Position numbers and translations under genes: made by a program. Positions 21,124-30,545 of a DNA stretch of 64,000 nucleotides are shown piece after piece (the first letter of the stretch is position 1; every line of letters starts with the position of its first letter). The notes beneath the pieces were generated by a model that saw only the letters and a list, made by a program, of their open reading frames with translations, did no database searches and was not told the DNA's origin. This stretch comes from Hirundichthys speculiger (Eukaryota > Chordata > Actinopteri > Beloniformes > Exocoetidae). The stretch is from positions 439,501 through 503,500 of the forward strand of contig JAGFBZ010002547.1 in assembly GCA_018398805.1 (NCBI GenBank), given 5' to 3'.

Positions 21124-21275
21124 CCAAGATGGCGGACAAGGTCACGTGCTGCTCTCGTCCCGTACCAAGATGGCCGCTGACTCATGCAATAGGGCATTAC
21201 AAGATGGCAGATGAGATCATGTTGGGCTCTCGTCCCTTACCAAGATGGCTTCAGACTAATGGAAGGTTGTTAGTA
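21124..21275. repeat. Two 75-bp units carrying four CAAGATGGC motifs
   Basis: CAAGATGGC occurs at 21125, 21166, 21200 and 21241, spaced 41, 34 and 41 bp. The unit CCAAGATGG...CTCTCGTCCC.TACCAAGATGG is repeated twice with divergence. The motif matches the known core of the YY1 binding site (AAGATGGCGGC), which is common in promoters and in some LINE and ERV 5' ends. Binding itself is inference. Confidence 0.55.
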
Positions 21276-22235
21276 AAAGAAACAAAGGAAAGGACAGAAT
21301 AAAATCAACAAGCTAGAATGTTTCATAGCGGCTAGCAACAGCAACTCTGTCATTTCCCACAGATGCAGCGATGTGAAGCCACTTCACCAAGTTGCTCTGA
21401 TTTTGAACTGGGACACGGAGAGTGGAGTTGCTTTTCGCAAAAAAAAAAAAAAAAAAGAATACAATTCAGTTAAGGTGGGACCGATGGTCCGGTTCTTAAC
21501 ATGTGTGACACACAAGAAAGTGGAATTTGCAAACAACACTAAACTAAGCTCTGCCCAGACAGAAAAGCCACTTACATGGATTGCTCTGGAAGCGATCGAT
21601 GGCGTTGTGAAGTCCGTGGAACAAGATTGATGACCCAGGATTGGTACTATAGGGCAGGGTTGAACGTATGCTCCACTGGTACTCAGGAGCGTCTCTCCTC
21701 CTCTTTCTCTCTTTGTGGTCAAGGGAGAGATGCGGCATTATGCAGCAACGGCAGCCAGGCTGTCTTCCTTCCCGGTTCGTCTGAGGCCGGTCACGTGTCC
21801 GAGGCGCATGGATGAATCATACGCGTCGCTTCTTTCATACGTCGCGGCTCACTCCATATGGCGGGTCACGATAGACAGGGCATGTGATTGTCATTGGACA
21901 ACCAGAGGGATCTCCTGCAGTCAGGCGGCCAGGGTAATGCAGGCCTTCAGCTATTTACCTTGCTGGAGTAGGCCAGAGAGAAAGTGCACCTTTTGCTTCG
22001 GGTAGTGGAGGTCAGAGAGAGCGAGTCGGTATTTATGTGAGGGGGACGTGATCCGCCTTTGCCAGGAAGCCCTGCTGTGTAGTCGGGGTCCTCAGCCAGT
22101 AGGAGGGCAGGGTGTCCCTTCGCACTTTGCAATAAAACAATAAAACATTGCAAAGCAAGTTGGGGGTTGCAGTCTCTTCAGTGGTCCTTTGTCTCACAAA
22201 CCATGCAGTCTCTGTAACTCATGGCGTGTGGCCCA
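21276..22235. other. Non-coding, promoter- or LTR-like region
   Basis: An A17 run starts at about 21440. The part 21780-22000 is richer in CpG than its surroundings, and AATAAAACAATAAAAC follows at about 22131. The combination resembles an LTR with a polyadenylation signal, but I could not find matching termini or a partner. Confidence 0.35.
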
Positions 22236-22390
22236 ACAATGCCTTTGGACTGTGGGAGGAAGCCAGAGTACCCGAAGGAAACCCACACAAGCACGGGAAG
22301 AACATGGAGACTCCACCCTACCAAGGTTTGAACCAGGAACTGTCTTACTGTGAGGCAACAGTGCTAACCACCAAGCCACCGTGCTGCCCT
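22236..22390 (-). mobile_element. tRNA-derived SINE-like repeat
   Basis: On the minus strand it starts AGGGCAGCACGGTGGCTTGG, with an A-box-like TGGCTTGGTGGTTAGCA and a B-box-like GGTTCAAACC about 45 bp on. The body follows: GGAGTCTCCATGTTCTTCCC, GTGGGTTTCCTTCGGGTACT and GGCTTCCTCCCACAGTCCAA. It is a common fish SINE-like family, truncated at its 3' side. Confidence 0.75.
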
Positions 22391-22662
22391 AGAGACATCC
22401 ATAAACATCTAAATTTGTTTGAAAAGTGAAAGGTGAAAGCTACTCAAAGGGGTAAAAGCAGATTTTATCCCTTTGTGTAGCTTTTATCACCTTTCACTTT
22501 TCAAACAAATTTAGATGTTGATGGACGTCTTTGTGTAGACATCTTTTCAACGTCTCTGAAGTGGCGGCTTTTCACCTTTCACTTTTCAAACAAATCAGAT
22601 CAAATCGAGGTCGAGATGCCTGACAAAGTTGTCTTTCCAACGTAACTTTGCTTGGTGGGGTA
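22391..22662. repeat. GACGTC-type repeat with a long hairpin
   Basis: Two copies of the CATCTAAATTTGTTTGAAAA unit meet head to head, giving arms of about 48 bp (22404-22451 and 22469-22519) around a 17-nt loop. The block ends in CAACGTAACTTTGCTTGGTG, the terminal word of this family, at about 22659. It abuts the head of the neighbouring SINE. Confidence 0.65.
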
Positions 22663-23164
22663 GCTCTCTGGCTTCTCCAGGAGAAACAGTGCAGTGTGGA
22701 GGGCTGTGTTGATGGCGTCTTCAGTTGGTTGTTTAGGTCAATTTGCAAAGTGATGAAGATCAAAGCTGAGAGGCTTTAATATGCTCTGCTATGAGTTTCT
22801 CAAATTATAAGTAGTCGTTTCCTCTATTGGGCTAGCAGCTCAGCTTTTTCCTCCTCTGTCAACACCGCCTATGCTGCCTCTCTGACCTGACAACAATCCC
22901 AGTAGATCCTGGTGGCCTCACTATTATGGGATGTGATGAGCTTGGTGAAAAGTGCTAGTAAGAATAATCTGGCACCACAGTCCAAGACTGATTTACTGCA
23001 GACATCTCCATTAAGAACACATCTTCACAACCTATGCACACAATCAAAAAATACTATCAGAGCATTTAGGATTGAAGCAAATTACTTGTGATGTGTAGAG
23101 CACATAGGATATACTGCCCACGTTTTATAGGGGCTACCCAAGTAACCACAGGGTAATAGGTGAG
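22663..23164. other. Non-coding, no gene recognised
   Basis: Short frames only. I recognise no repeat family. Confidence 0.5.
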
Positions 23165-23375
23165 TAATGGGGTATAACTCATATTCTTCTGGGGCTTTGT
23201 AGACCTTTGCCTTTCTGTGATAGTAGTCTCCTCCAGTTATTTCAGTAGAAGTAGACAGGATCTCCACTTATTACACCATCAGTGCTGATCTTTTTCTTGC
23301 AAAAAAAACCCCAAAAAATGTTAACATAGCCTGGAACTTCTTGTAAGGTTCAGCATGTCGACATTCTTCTGCATG
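23165..23375 (-). pseudogene. Unidentified protein-like segment, copy 2
   Basis: On the minus strand it reads pieces such as NVDMLNLTRSSRL, then ISTDGVISGDPVYFY, a stop, and NNWRRLLSQK. These align with LNFTRKYRLQ, INTDCKTSGDSSYFY and KNWRKPLARK of copy 1 at 18674-18870. The stop and a frameshift in the cysteine tail show it is dead. About 4.5 kb separates the two copies. Confidence 0.35.
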
Positions 23376-23424
23376 TCAAATTTTCAAAGACAAATTTTCT
23401 TTGAGACAAATCTTCAAATTTGGA

Positions 23425-23575
23425 TTTTTTTTTGCGCTAAATCTGGACCAGGAAACAATGGCGAAACAGTTTATAACATTTTCTTTTGGGCTGAATGTGG
23501 ACCACGACAGGATGGCTAAACAGGGATAGGTTTTTTAACTTCTTCTTTTGGGCGAAATTATGGCCACGATGAGCC
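23425..23575. repeat. Three imperfect tandem units of about 50-60 bp
   Basis: Each unit carries a GGGCKRAATSTGGACCACG-like word and, in the first two, a following ATGGC.AAACAG. The units are separated by TTTTCTTTTGGG-like runs. The family is unknown and no coding potential is seen. Confidence 0.5.
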
Positions 23576-23725
23576 GACATTATTTAGCACTAAAAAAGAC
23601 GTCCAAGGACATCCGGTGTTTGGTGGGTTTAGTCCAGTCTCAACCTTTGGTGGCCAAATCAGGAAGTTCAAATAGGAAATGAATGTCATGACAGACATAG
23701 TGAGAAACTGAGTGTGTACTTATAT

Positions 23726-23948
23726 CAGGGGTGCCCAGCTCCAGTCCTCGAGGACCGCTGTCCTGCATGTCTGAGATGTTTCCTGCTTCAGCACACCTGA
23801 TTCAAATGAATGGGTCATTAACTGACTTGTGCAGACCTGGATGACAAGCTGATTATGATTCATTCATTCGAATCAGGTGTGTTGTGTCAGGGAAACCTCT
23901 AAAACATCCAGGACAGTGGCCCTCAAGGACAGAGTTTGGACACCCCTG
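23726..23948. mobile_element. hAT-type MITE with 8-bp target duplication
   Basis: It starts CAGGGGTGCCCAGCTCCAGT and ends, on the other strand, CAGGGGTGTCCAAACTCTGT. The inner CCTCGAGGACC and GGCCCTCAAGGAC words are further inverted matches. The left duplication is ACTTATAT (23718-23725). The right one is cut by a Tc1 insertion: ACTTA lies before that Tc1 and TAT directly after it. At 223 bp it is non-autonomous. Confidence 0.85.
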
Positions 23949-23953
23949 ACTTA

Positions 23954-25566
23954 CAGTGGGGAGAACAAGTATTTGATACACTGCCGATTTTGCAGGTTTT
24001 CCCACTTGCAAAGCATGTAGAAGTCTGTAATTTTTATCATAGGTACTCTTCAACTGTGAGTGACAGAATCTAAAAAAAAAATCCAGAAAATCACATTGTA
24101 TGATTTTTAAGTAATTAATTTGCATTTTATTGCATGACATAAGTATTTGATCACCTGTCAACCAGTAAGACTTCCAGCTCTCACAGACCTGTTAGTTCTT
24201 CTTTAAGAAGCCCTCCTGTTCTCCACTCATTACCTGTATTAACTGCACCTGTTTGAACTCGTTACCTGTATAAAAGACACCTGTCCACACACTCAATCAA
24301 ACAAACTCCAACCTCTCCACAATGGCCAAGACCAGAGAGCTGTGTAAGGACATCAGGGATAAAATTGTAGACCTGCACAAGGCTGGGATGGGCTACAAAC
24401 CAATAGGCAAGCAGCTTGGTGAGAAGGCAACAACTGTTGGCACAATTATTAGAAAATGGAAGAAGTTCAAGATGACGGTCAATCTCCCTCGGTCTAGGGC
24501 TCCATGCAAATCTCACCTCGTGGGGCATCAATGATCATGAGAAAGGTGAGGGATCAGCCCAGAACTACACGGCAGGACCTGGTCAATGACCTGAAGAGAG
24601 CTGGGACCACAGTCTCAAAGAAAACCATTAGTAACACACTACGCCGTCATGGATTAAAATCCTGCAGTGCACGCAAGGTCCCCCTGCTCAAGCCAGTTGC
24701 ATGTCAAGGCCCGTCTGAAGTTTGCCAATGACCATCTGGATGATCCAGAGGAGGAATGGGAGAAGGTCATGTGGTCTGATGAGACTAAAATAGAGCTTTT
24801 TGGTCTAAACACTCCATTCGCCGTGTTTGGAGGAAGAAGAAGGATGAGTACAACCCCAAGAACACCATCCCAACCGTGAAGCATGGAGGTGGAAACATCA
24901 TTCTTTGGGGATGCTTTTCTGCAAAGGGAACAGGACGACTGCACCGTATTGAGGGGAGGATGGATGGGGCCATGTATTGCGAGATCTTGGCCAACAACCT
25001 CCTTCCCTCAGTAAGAGCATTGAAGATGGGTCGTGGCTGGGGCTGGGTCTTCCAGCATGACAACGACCCGAACACACAGCCAGGGCAACTAAGGAGTGGC
25101 TCCGTAAGAAGCATTTCAAGGTCCTGGAGTGGCCTAGCCAGTCTCCAGACCTGAACCCAATAGAAAATCTTTGGAGGAGCTGAAAGTCCGTGTTGCCCAG
25201 CGACAGCCCCAAAACCTGAAGGATCTGGAGAAGATCTGTATGGAGGAGTGGGCCAAAATCCCTGCTGCAGTGTGTGCAAACCTGGTCAAGAACTACAGGA
25301 AACGTCTGATCTCTGTAATTGCAAACAAAGGTTTCTGTACCAAATATTAAGTTCTGTTTTTCTGATGTATCAAATACTTATGTCATGCAATAAAATGCAA
25401 ATTAATTACTTAAAAATTATACAATGTGATTTTCTGGATTTTTTTTTTAGATTCTGTCACTCACAGTTGAAGAGTACCTATGATAAAAATTACAGACTTC
25501 TACATGCTTTGCAAGTGGGAAAACCTGCAAAATCGGCAGTGTATCAAATACTTGTTCTCCCCACTG
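23954..25566 (+). mobile_element. Tc1-like transposon with about 200-bp inverted repeats
   Basis: The termini are CAGTGGGGAGAACAAGTATT at both ends, flanked by TA (23952-23953 and 25567-25568). The inverted repeats (23954-24153 and 25367-25566) are about 200 bp and I see only one mismatch between them. Long repeats of this kind usually hold inner transposase sites (IR/DR group). The transposase gene between them is broken. Confidence 0.9.
24322..25185 (+). pseudogene. Tc1-like transposase, multiply frameshifted
   Basis: The start [20 protein letters not shown] (24322) is the usual beginning of fish Tc1 transposases and leads the paired-like DNA-binding domain ([19 protein letters not shown], then [13 protein letters not shown]). 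The DDE domain shows Asp in [13 protein letters not shown], a [17 protein letters not shown] motif, Asp in VFQHDNDP, and Glu in [13 protein letters not shown]. All three catalytic residues can be read, but in different frames. Shifts occur near 24500, 24700, 24820-24870 and 25075, and again just before the end. The full length would be about 340 residues. Confidence 0.85.
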
Positions 25567-25573
25567 TATATTG

Positions 25574-26431
25574 TTAAAGGAGCCGTATGTAAGAGATCTA
25601 ATAAAACGAATCATAAAATGACCCCGATATGTCAACAGACATTTAAAAATCATGTTCATTTCAAATACTTATGTCACTGACAACAGCACTCAAGCCAGGA
25701 TATTCCCGTTTAAAATGAGGAGTTGCAGCCCTCAACTGATGTTGATGTTGTCATTTTTTGTTTTGGCCTGAAGCGCCACCCTCCACCTATCTCCCAATCA
25801 CGAAGTCAGTAGTGTTTCGGCGTCCGGGTTGCCAGCTCGGCTCTAATTATCACAGCAGCCGCTACAAATGTGTTGGATGAAAAAATGTTTAGCTTTCCAA
25901 AACCTAAAAGACCTCGTTATGAATCCGAGTTACGTCGTGACAAGGTCCGAAATAAAACAAGGATTTGTATAGGAGATGCTTTTGATAGATGGAGACGGCT
26001 GAAAGCGGAGAAGAATTTGAAGACAGACGCCAACGTTGCTGATTTTCTCCTGGACAGGTAAGATTCATAGCTAAATGTTTGGCTAACGCTAATTTACTTG
26101 GACAAGGTAACAATGGTACCTCTACTTACGAACGCCTCTACATACGAAACTTTCAGGTTACGAAACGCCTCAACGGAAAAATATTTCCTCTAGTTACGAA
26201 AGATCAAAGAAAGAAAAGATCTTTCATAAAGCATTAAATATAATTAACAGAAAATAAACTTACTGTGTAGGACTCGTCGCTTGCCATGGCAGCCTACGTT
26301 CCTGCTGCATTCTGCAGCCTACCTGGCAACCTCTGGTCGGGGAGGAGGGGGAGGGTACACGCCGCTCAACAGTAATTTGAAAGTGACTGCAGTACCAGTT
26401 TTGGCCATAATCTTACAAATGGCTCCTTTAA
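25574..26431 (+). mobile_element. Short DNA transposon, ISL2EU-like, with TTAAAGGAGCC ends
   Basis: The left end TTAAAGGAGCCGTATGTAAG and the reverse complement of the right end (TTAAAGGAGCCATTTGTAAG) form inverted repeats. Inside lies one exon-like ORF (25870-26061). The 858-bp length is too short for a full transposase, so it is an internally deleted copy. A stretch at 26115-26230 with repeated TACGAA words (CTCTACTTACGAACGCCTCT) looks like a piece of yet another element. The family name rests on the resemblance of the ends and exon to such fish elements. Confidence 0.5.
25870..26061 (+). CDS. First exon of a transposon protein with a splice donor
   Basis: An open frame of about 64 codons starts at ATG 25870 and reads to DANVADFLLDR, directly followed by GTAAGATTC, a good splice donor. 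The pattern of basic residues, then GDAFDRWRRLKAEKNLKTDA, is like the first exon of many uncharacterised teleost proteins that go with ISL2EU-type elements (usually ...IGAAFxRWRxLxxExGxxxDxxVAxFLLD...). The later exons have been deleted here. I infer a DNA-binding or regulatory N-terminal module. The frame itself is intact. Confidence 0.45.
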   Translation: MLDEKMFSFPKPKRPRYESELRRDKVRNKTRICIGDAFDRWRRLKAEKNLKTDANVADFLLDR

Positions 26432-28499
26432 AGAACATTGAACGAGTCCATCAACATACAATATAACGGTGTCGGGCTCTGCCTGCTATCCCTCTCTCTC
26501 CTGTGTGTATTTGGGCGTGAGTGTGTGTGTGAGATTTAGGTTGTCCCCAACTACCTGGGAGTCCTGGCACACCTGCTAACAACTTCTACAATCAAAACCA
26601 CTGGTCCTTCTTCCACTCATCGCCAGATCGTTCTGTCCTTGCCAGCGGTATTATCTAAACTATCTAAACTTGTTCAATCACTAACAGCCTTTTGTTTGTT
26701 TGAGATTCATCCTCCATCCTGGACCTACCAGCCTCGGCTGTCCAATCTGTCTGCCCCTCTCTCAAGCCAGCCTGACTCTCAGCAATAGAGAAATAAACCC
26801 CAGTTTGAACTTCATTAGGTGTTCCATGTCTGCTTTGGGGTCCAACTCAAACTACTAAATCCTATCAGACTGTAATATATATAATTTCAGTGAGGTTGTG
26901 AGACTATAACTCTAACTGCTCCTATGATTGAATTATGTACACCCCTGCTGTCTGAAAACAGCTTTTAGAAACCCGGTCCTTCTCATCACAGGGAGCAGGG
27001 ATGCATAGATTATTTGCAAGTCAGCCTGACAGTATTTCTCTTATTGTCCTCTGATATTTTACTGATAATTTATGTGCAGAAAGAAAAAAAATAACAGTGC
27101 TCGGACTGACAGTGTGAGGAGTATTTATAGCCCAGTGACCATGAATTAACTGAGTACAGGATAAAGAAAAACGCCTGGAAAACCTGAAAGAAACCCAAAT
27201 TCATAGCAACATAAAGGAAAGTGCTGGTGTGTTGTTCACACTACATGACCAGTCTCATACAATATATTATCTGATAAGGACTTAGTCACCCAACTCTGGT
27301 CTCCAAACCACGTTTTCACAACAAAACACTCCTGAGAAAGGACACAAGAAAAGCCATGTGGTTGCCTCTTTATTGAGTGCTGAACAGCTTTGCAGGCTTC
27401 CTTCACAGTGACTTCACCCCATGTCATGCTCAATCGCAGTAGCTGTAGCGGAGATGTGGAGCTAGATATTTAGCATCTGAAATCTGTCTGACATGGCAGT
27501 ACTTTTGTTGAGACTGGTTATTGGTGAAAGACAAAGAGCTTTACAGACACATTGCTGAGAGGATTACTCAGTGATGTGGCTGTGATCAAGGGATTTTTTT
27601 TCAGTTAACTAGACCACTTGGAGACCAGGCTTCAAGATCGTGTTGTGTGAAGGTGAATTGATCTACTGGTAATTGCTGAACCAATGTCCGTCTTGAACAC
27701 ATATATTTATTTTTTTTCTTGTTTCTTTTCACAAGGCAGTGGCTGAATTTAACTGGTAAATATAGGTTCACCTTGGAACATTTTTTGACTCTACTACATT
27801 TCATCTTCTGACTCAAATGAATGAGCACAGGACATTGTGAAAAGATGACACAAATGAGATTAAAATTGCAGCGGTGTTCATAAAAGAGTCAGCACCTGTC
27901 ATTACAACTGTCCACCTACTGCATCATGTTTTCACTGCAACGCTCAGAAAGCCACCAGGCACGACTGTAACTGTTCAGGCTTTTCTACATTTCAGTCTGA
28001 TGCTGTGTGCATTTGTGGTAGTAAATCATGTCCCCATCTCCTCACAGAAAAAACCCCAGACACTTTAATCACCCCATACTCTTGTGTGTTTAGCCATAAT
28101 AATTTGGCTCTATCATGCAAGGACAGCTCTGCCTGTGATTTATGTGTGAGTGGGAGAGAATGTGGAGGAAGCCGAGCCAGGACACAGCCAGGCTGCTGCT
28201 GCTGTTATGGCTTCTGTTTTTCACTTCCTTCAGCCTTTCATGCTGTCTCTGTATTACATCAGTTAATTTCCTCATTCTGTTTTCTCCCTCCCTCTGCCAA
28301 AATAAGGTCCATATGTTACTCTTTATTAAGGCTGGAAGAGAGCTGGAGAAGATATGAGCTGAATAGATGCCAGTGATATGAAAAAACTTTGTACTGGTTT
28401 TTTCATGCTCAGCCTGTTTGTGGAAAGGATGCTTTTCAAGAAATAATTTACATCTGTGTGAAGAAAATTCAAAGTTTTGGAAAATGTAATAGTGCTGCA
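26432..28499. other. Non-coding, with an LTR-like stretch at about 26467-26870
   Basis: The part TGTCGGGCTCTGCCTGCTAT to GGGGTCCAACTCAAACTACT, with AGAAATAAACCCCAG near 26797, is organised like the solo LTR at 3565-4192 (TGTC... start, polyadenylation word, GGGTCC near the end). I found no target duplication. The rest (26900-28499) has no recognisable gene or repeat. Confidence 0.4.
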
Positions 28500-28616
28500 T
28501 GTTTTCTCCATGCTTGCATGGTTTTTCTGTGGGTCCTCTCACAGTCTCACATGTTAGACTAATTGTTGTTTTGAAATTGCTCACAGGAGTGAATGTGAGT
28601 AATATATGGAGTCAAT
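28500..28616 (+). mobile_element. SINE-like repeat, left part
   Basis: TTTTCTCCATGCTTGCATGG and TTTCTGTGGGTCCTCTCACA, then AGACTAATTG and GTGAATGTGAGT, match the body of the fish SINE-like family in decayed form. It is cut by the Harbinger element at an AAT and continues at 29849. Confidence 0.5.
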
Positions 28617-28962
28617 GGGCCTGATTTACTAAAGGTTTGCGTGTGTAAAAACGTGTGCAAACTTGACACCACCCGCAAACCAATGTGCAAGCTGATCTAC
28701 TAACCGCGTGCAAAGAGGACTGCGCCTCTCAAATGAGCAAAATAGCACACGCTGTTCATTTAGTACTTTTGCTCTGATGAATAATCAATATGGGGCGTAC
28801 CCGCCAGAAAGCGCTAAATACTGGGAGGGGAAAATGCAAATAGGTTCATTTACCACGCGCAATGAGATTTACCAACCCTGAAAGTAATTGCGGGGATTGT
28901 GATTGCGTCTGTATTTAATACGTTCGAAAGGAAGGTGCTAATCTGCCCAGCATTACGCACCG

Positions 28963-29085
28963 ATGGCTGCTGTTATTGTGGCAAGGAGGCGACATCGCCA
29001 AAATCAAAGAATACGCAGAGAGAGAGTCTTTCGGACTCGTGTTAATTTATTTGGAATGAATGAAAACCAGATAGTTGAAACTTAA
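28963..29085 (+). pseudogene. Harbinger transposase N-terminal relic
   Basis: From ATG 28963, 40 codons encode a basic start (VARRRHRQNQRIRRERVF) and RTRVNLFGMNENQIVE, which match the N-terminus of Harbinger/HARBI1-like DDE transposases. A stop follows at 29083-29085. The next conserved piece (ADLEPVTS) can still be read in a shifted frame. The catalytic DDE domain is missing, so the element depends on a transposase made elsewhere. Confidence 0.7.
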
Positions 29086-29281
29086 GGGCTGATTTGGAGC
29101 CGGTCACAAGCACATGCAAAAGGAGAAATATTTTATTTGAGTGTTAAATCGAGTATTATTCAGCAAAAGGTTGCCACAGGAGGCACATTCATTTTTTTAT
29201 TTGTGATAATAAATAAATCACGTGTTTTCATGGAGAAAAAAGTGTTTCTTATTGTGCGCCTACCTTGTTCTGCAGTTGGCT

Positions 29282-29668
29282 CTAGCGTGTAATATCCCAG
29301 TTATCTGCTCCTCCAGAAGGTGAGCTGCACCTGCTGGTTAGAGGCATCTCTTCCGCAGGCATCTCTTTCGCAGGCCCTCCACCTGTCTTGTTTGCCGAAG
29401 TTTTATTAAAGGCCACTTTTTCTTTAGTTCTTCGCCTTATATCTTGCCACCTTCTTTTAACCTCATCTGCCGTTCTTTTTGTCTTACCAACTGCATTTAT
29501 TCTATCGCAGATTTTCTCCCATATTGCGTTTCTTTTGGTAATGTTTAAATTTCTTTGCTGTAGTTCATGAATGTGTTTATTTGCCTCTTCCACTAATATC
29601 TCTAACTCCAACTCGTCAAATTTCATTTTGCGCTTGCGTCTATCCTGCTTTCCATCCAGACTCTCCAT
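29282..29668 (-). CDS. Harbinger Myb/SANT-like DNA-binding protein
   Basis: An intact 128-residue ORF starts with MESLDGKQDRRKRKMKFDEL. Residues 15-85 form a Myb/SANT-like (MADF-like, Myb_DNA-bind_5 type) trihelix: FDELELEILVEEANKHIHEL, then NAIWEKICDRINAV and RTADEVKRRWQDIRRRTKEK, with tryptophans at helix positions. A Ser/Pro/Gly-rich tail follows. In PIF/Harbinger elements this second protein partners the transposase, brings it to the nucleus and binds the element ends; NAIF1 is the domesticated vertebrate relative. It is the only Harbinger gene here without a break, though in related genes the C-terminus may be spliced onwards. Confidence 0.8.
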   Translation of the reverse strand: MESLDGKQDRRKRKMKFDELELEILVEEANKHIHELQQRNLNITKRNAIWEKICDRINAVGKTKRTADEVKRRWQDIRRRTKEKVAFNKTSANKTGGGPAKEMPAEEMPLTSRCSSPSGGADNWDITR

Positions 29669-29848
29669 GGCGCAAACCGTAAGACATGCAACACCTCATT
29701 TAAATACTGCGGTTTGCACCCGTTATCAATTGCGCGAGCATTCTTAGTTGATCACCCGCAAAACACACAACAACAGCACGCGCAAACTTTTTCAGTGCAC
29801 ACGCAATTTAGTACTCTTTATTTAGGATCTTAGTAAATCAGGCCCAAT

Positions 29849-29985
29849 ATGTAGTTCTGCAATGAACTGGTCACCTGTGTAGGAAATATCCTTTTCCTAC
29901 ACAGGTCTTTTGCCCGAAGAGAGCTGGGATGGGCTCAAGCAGAGCCTTGACCCTGCACGGGAAGAAGTGGGTATAGATGATGGAT
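29849..29985 (+). mobile_element. SINE-like repeat, right part
   Basis: GCAATGAACTGGTCACCTGT and then AGAGCTGGGATGGGCTCAAG, GACCCTGCACGGGAAGAAGT and GGTATAGATGATGGATTGAT are the 3' part of the family. A short hairpin (29873-29885 with 29894-29906, ACCTGTGTAGGAA arms) sits within it. Confidence 0.6.
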
Positions 29986-30039
29986 TGATGTTAAAATACT
30001 GAAAACAGCACATTTATTCCACCTCACCATTTTGGCAGA

Positions 30040-30545
30040 CAAAGAGCAATTCAATCACACTCATATAGAGAGGTTACAACAAGGAGCACGGTGTCCCAGT
30101 GTCCTGGGCCAGGGTTCCTGGGGTCCCACCATGGTGCCAGGCCAGGGGGAAAGACTCATTTGCGAGCGCCTGGTGGCCAGACCACCGCCCAAGGAACAAG
30201 TAACGTGCTTGCTTGCTATCAGCAAACTGAGAGTGATGTAAAACATCCTGGCACGTTGATAGTCAACACAAACCCTTCTGCCTTACTGGGAGAGCATTGG
30301 CTAGCTGTTTCTTTAACAAAAGATAAACTGAGGTATTTCTTTGAGTTTTGGAAACCCTTCAGACCACCACAAGTTTCTGCCCTTGATAAACGATGTGGCC
30401 AACACTGTGGCTTTTTTTTATGGGGTGAGTCACCACCTACGTCATATTCACCGATGGTTGCCCTGCTGCTGAGAATGGTGGATAATGGTATAATTAAATC
30501 ACTCAGAGTGTTTAAAAAACAAATTCCAGCCCACAAGACTTGAAA
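30040..30545 (+). pseudogene. Polinton/Maverick-type (adenain-like) cysteine protease remnant
   Basis: About 110 codons, 30205-30540, resemble the adenovirus-type cysteine protease of Polinton/Maverick elements. VNTNPSALLGEHWLAV carries the catalytic His, followed by FFEFWKPFRPP (normally FDS.G.PP). DKRCGQHCGFFLWG holds the Gln and the nucleophile Cys of the QxxxxxC-like active site. In those elements the protease processes capsid proteins. The 5' part (30085-30200) is GC-rich and foreign-looking. The expected Asp after the His is not in its usual context. No polymerase B, integrase or ATPase lies nearby, so this is an old fragment. Confidence 0.5.

Larger units (their letters stand above)
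28617..29845. mobile_element. Internally deleted PIF/Harbinger transposon, AAT duplication
   Basis: The ends GGGCCTGATTTACTAA and TTAGTAAATCAGGCCC are inverted repeats typical of Harbinger. They are flanked by AAT (28614-28616 and 29846-29848), the 3-bp duplication expected for this superfamily. Two genes face each other, as in PIF/Harbinger elements: a transposase relic on the plus strand and an intact Myb-like protein on the minus strand. At 1229 bp most of the transposase has been deleted. Confidence 0.9.

Noticed and set aside
23725..25568. Possible CRISPR-like or satellite array from the repeated AAGTATTTGAT words
   Set aside because: The words are the two inverted repeats of one Tc1 element, not a tandem array.
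26467..26880. A second solo LTR like that at 3565-4192
   Set aside because: The texture and polyadenylation word fit, but I found no matching direct flanks, so it is only described as LTR-like.
28005..28584. Overlapping open frames on both strands of 120-164 codons
   Set aside because: No motif, no consistent codon bias and no splice context. They appear to be chance frames.
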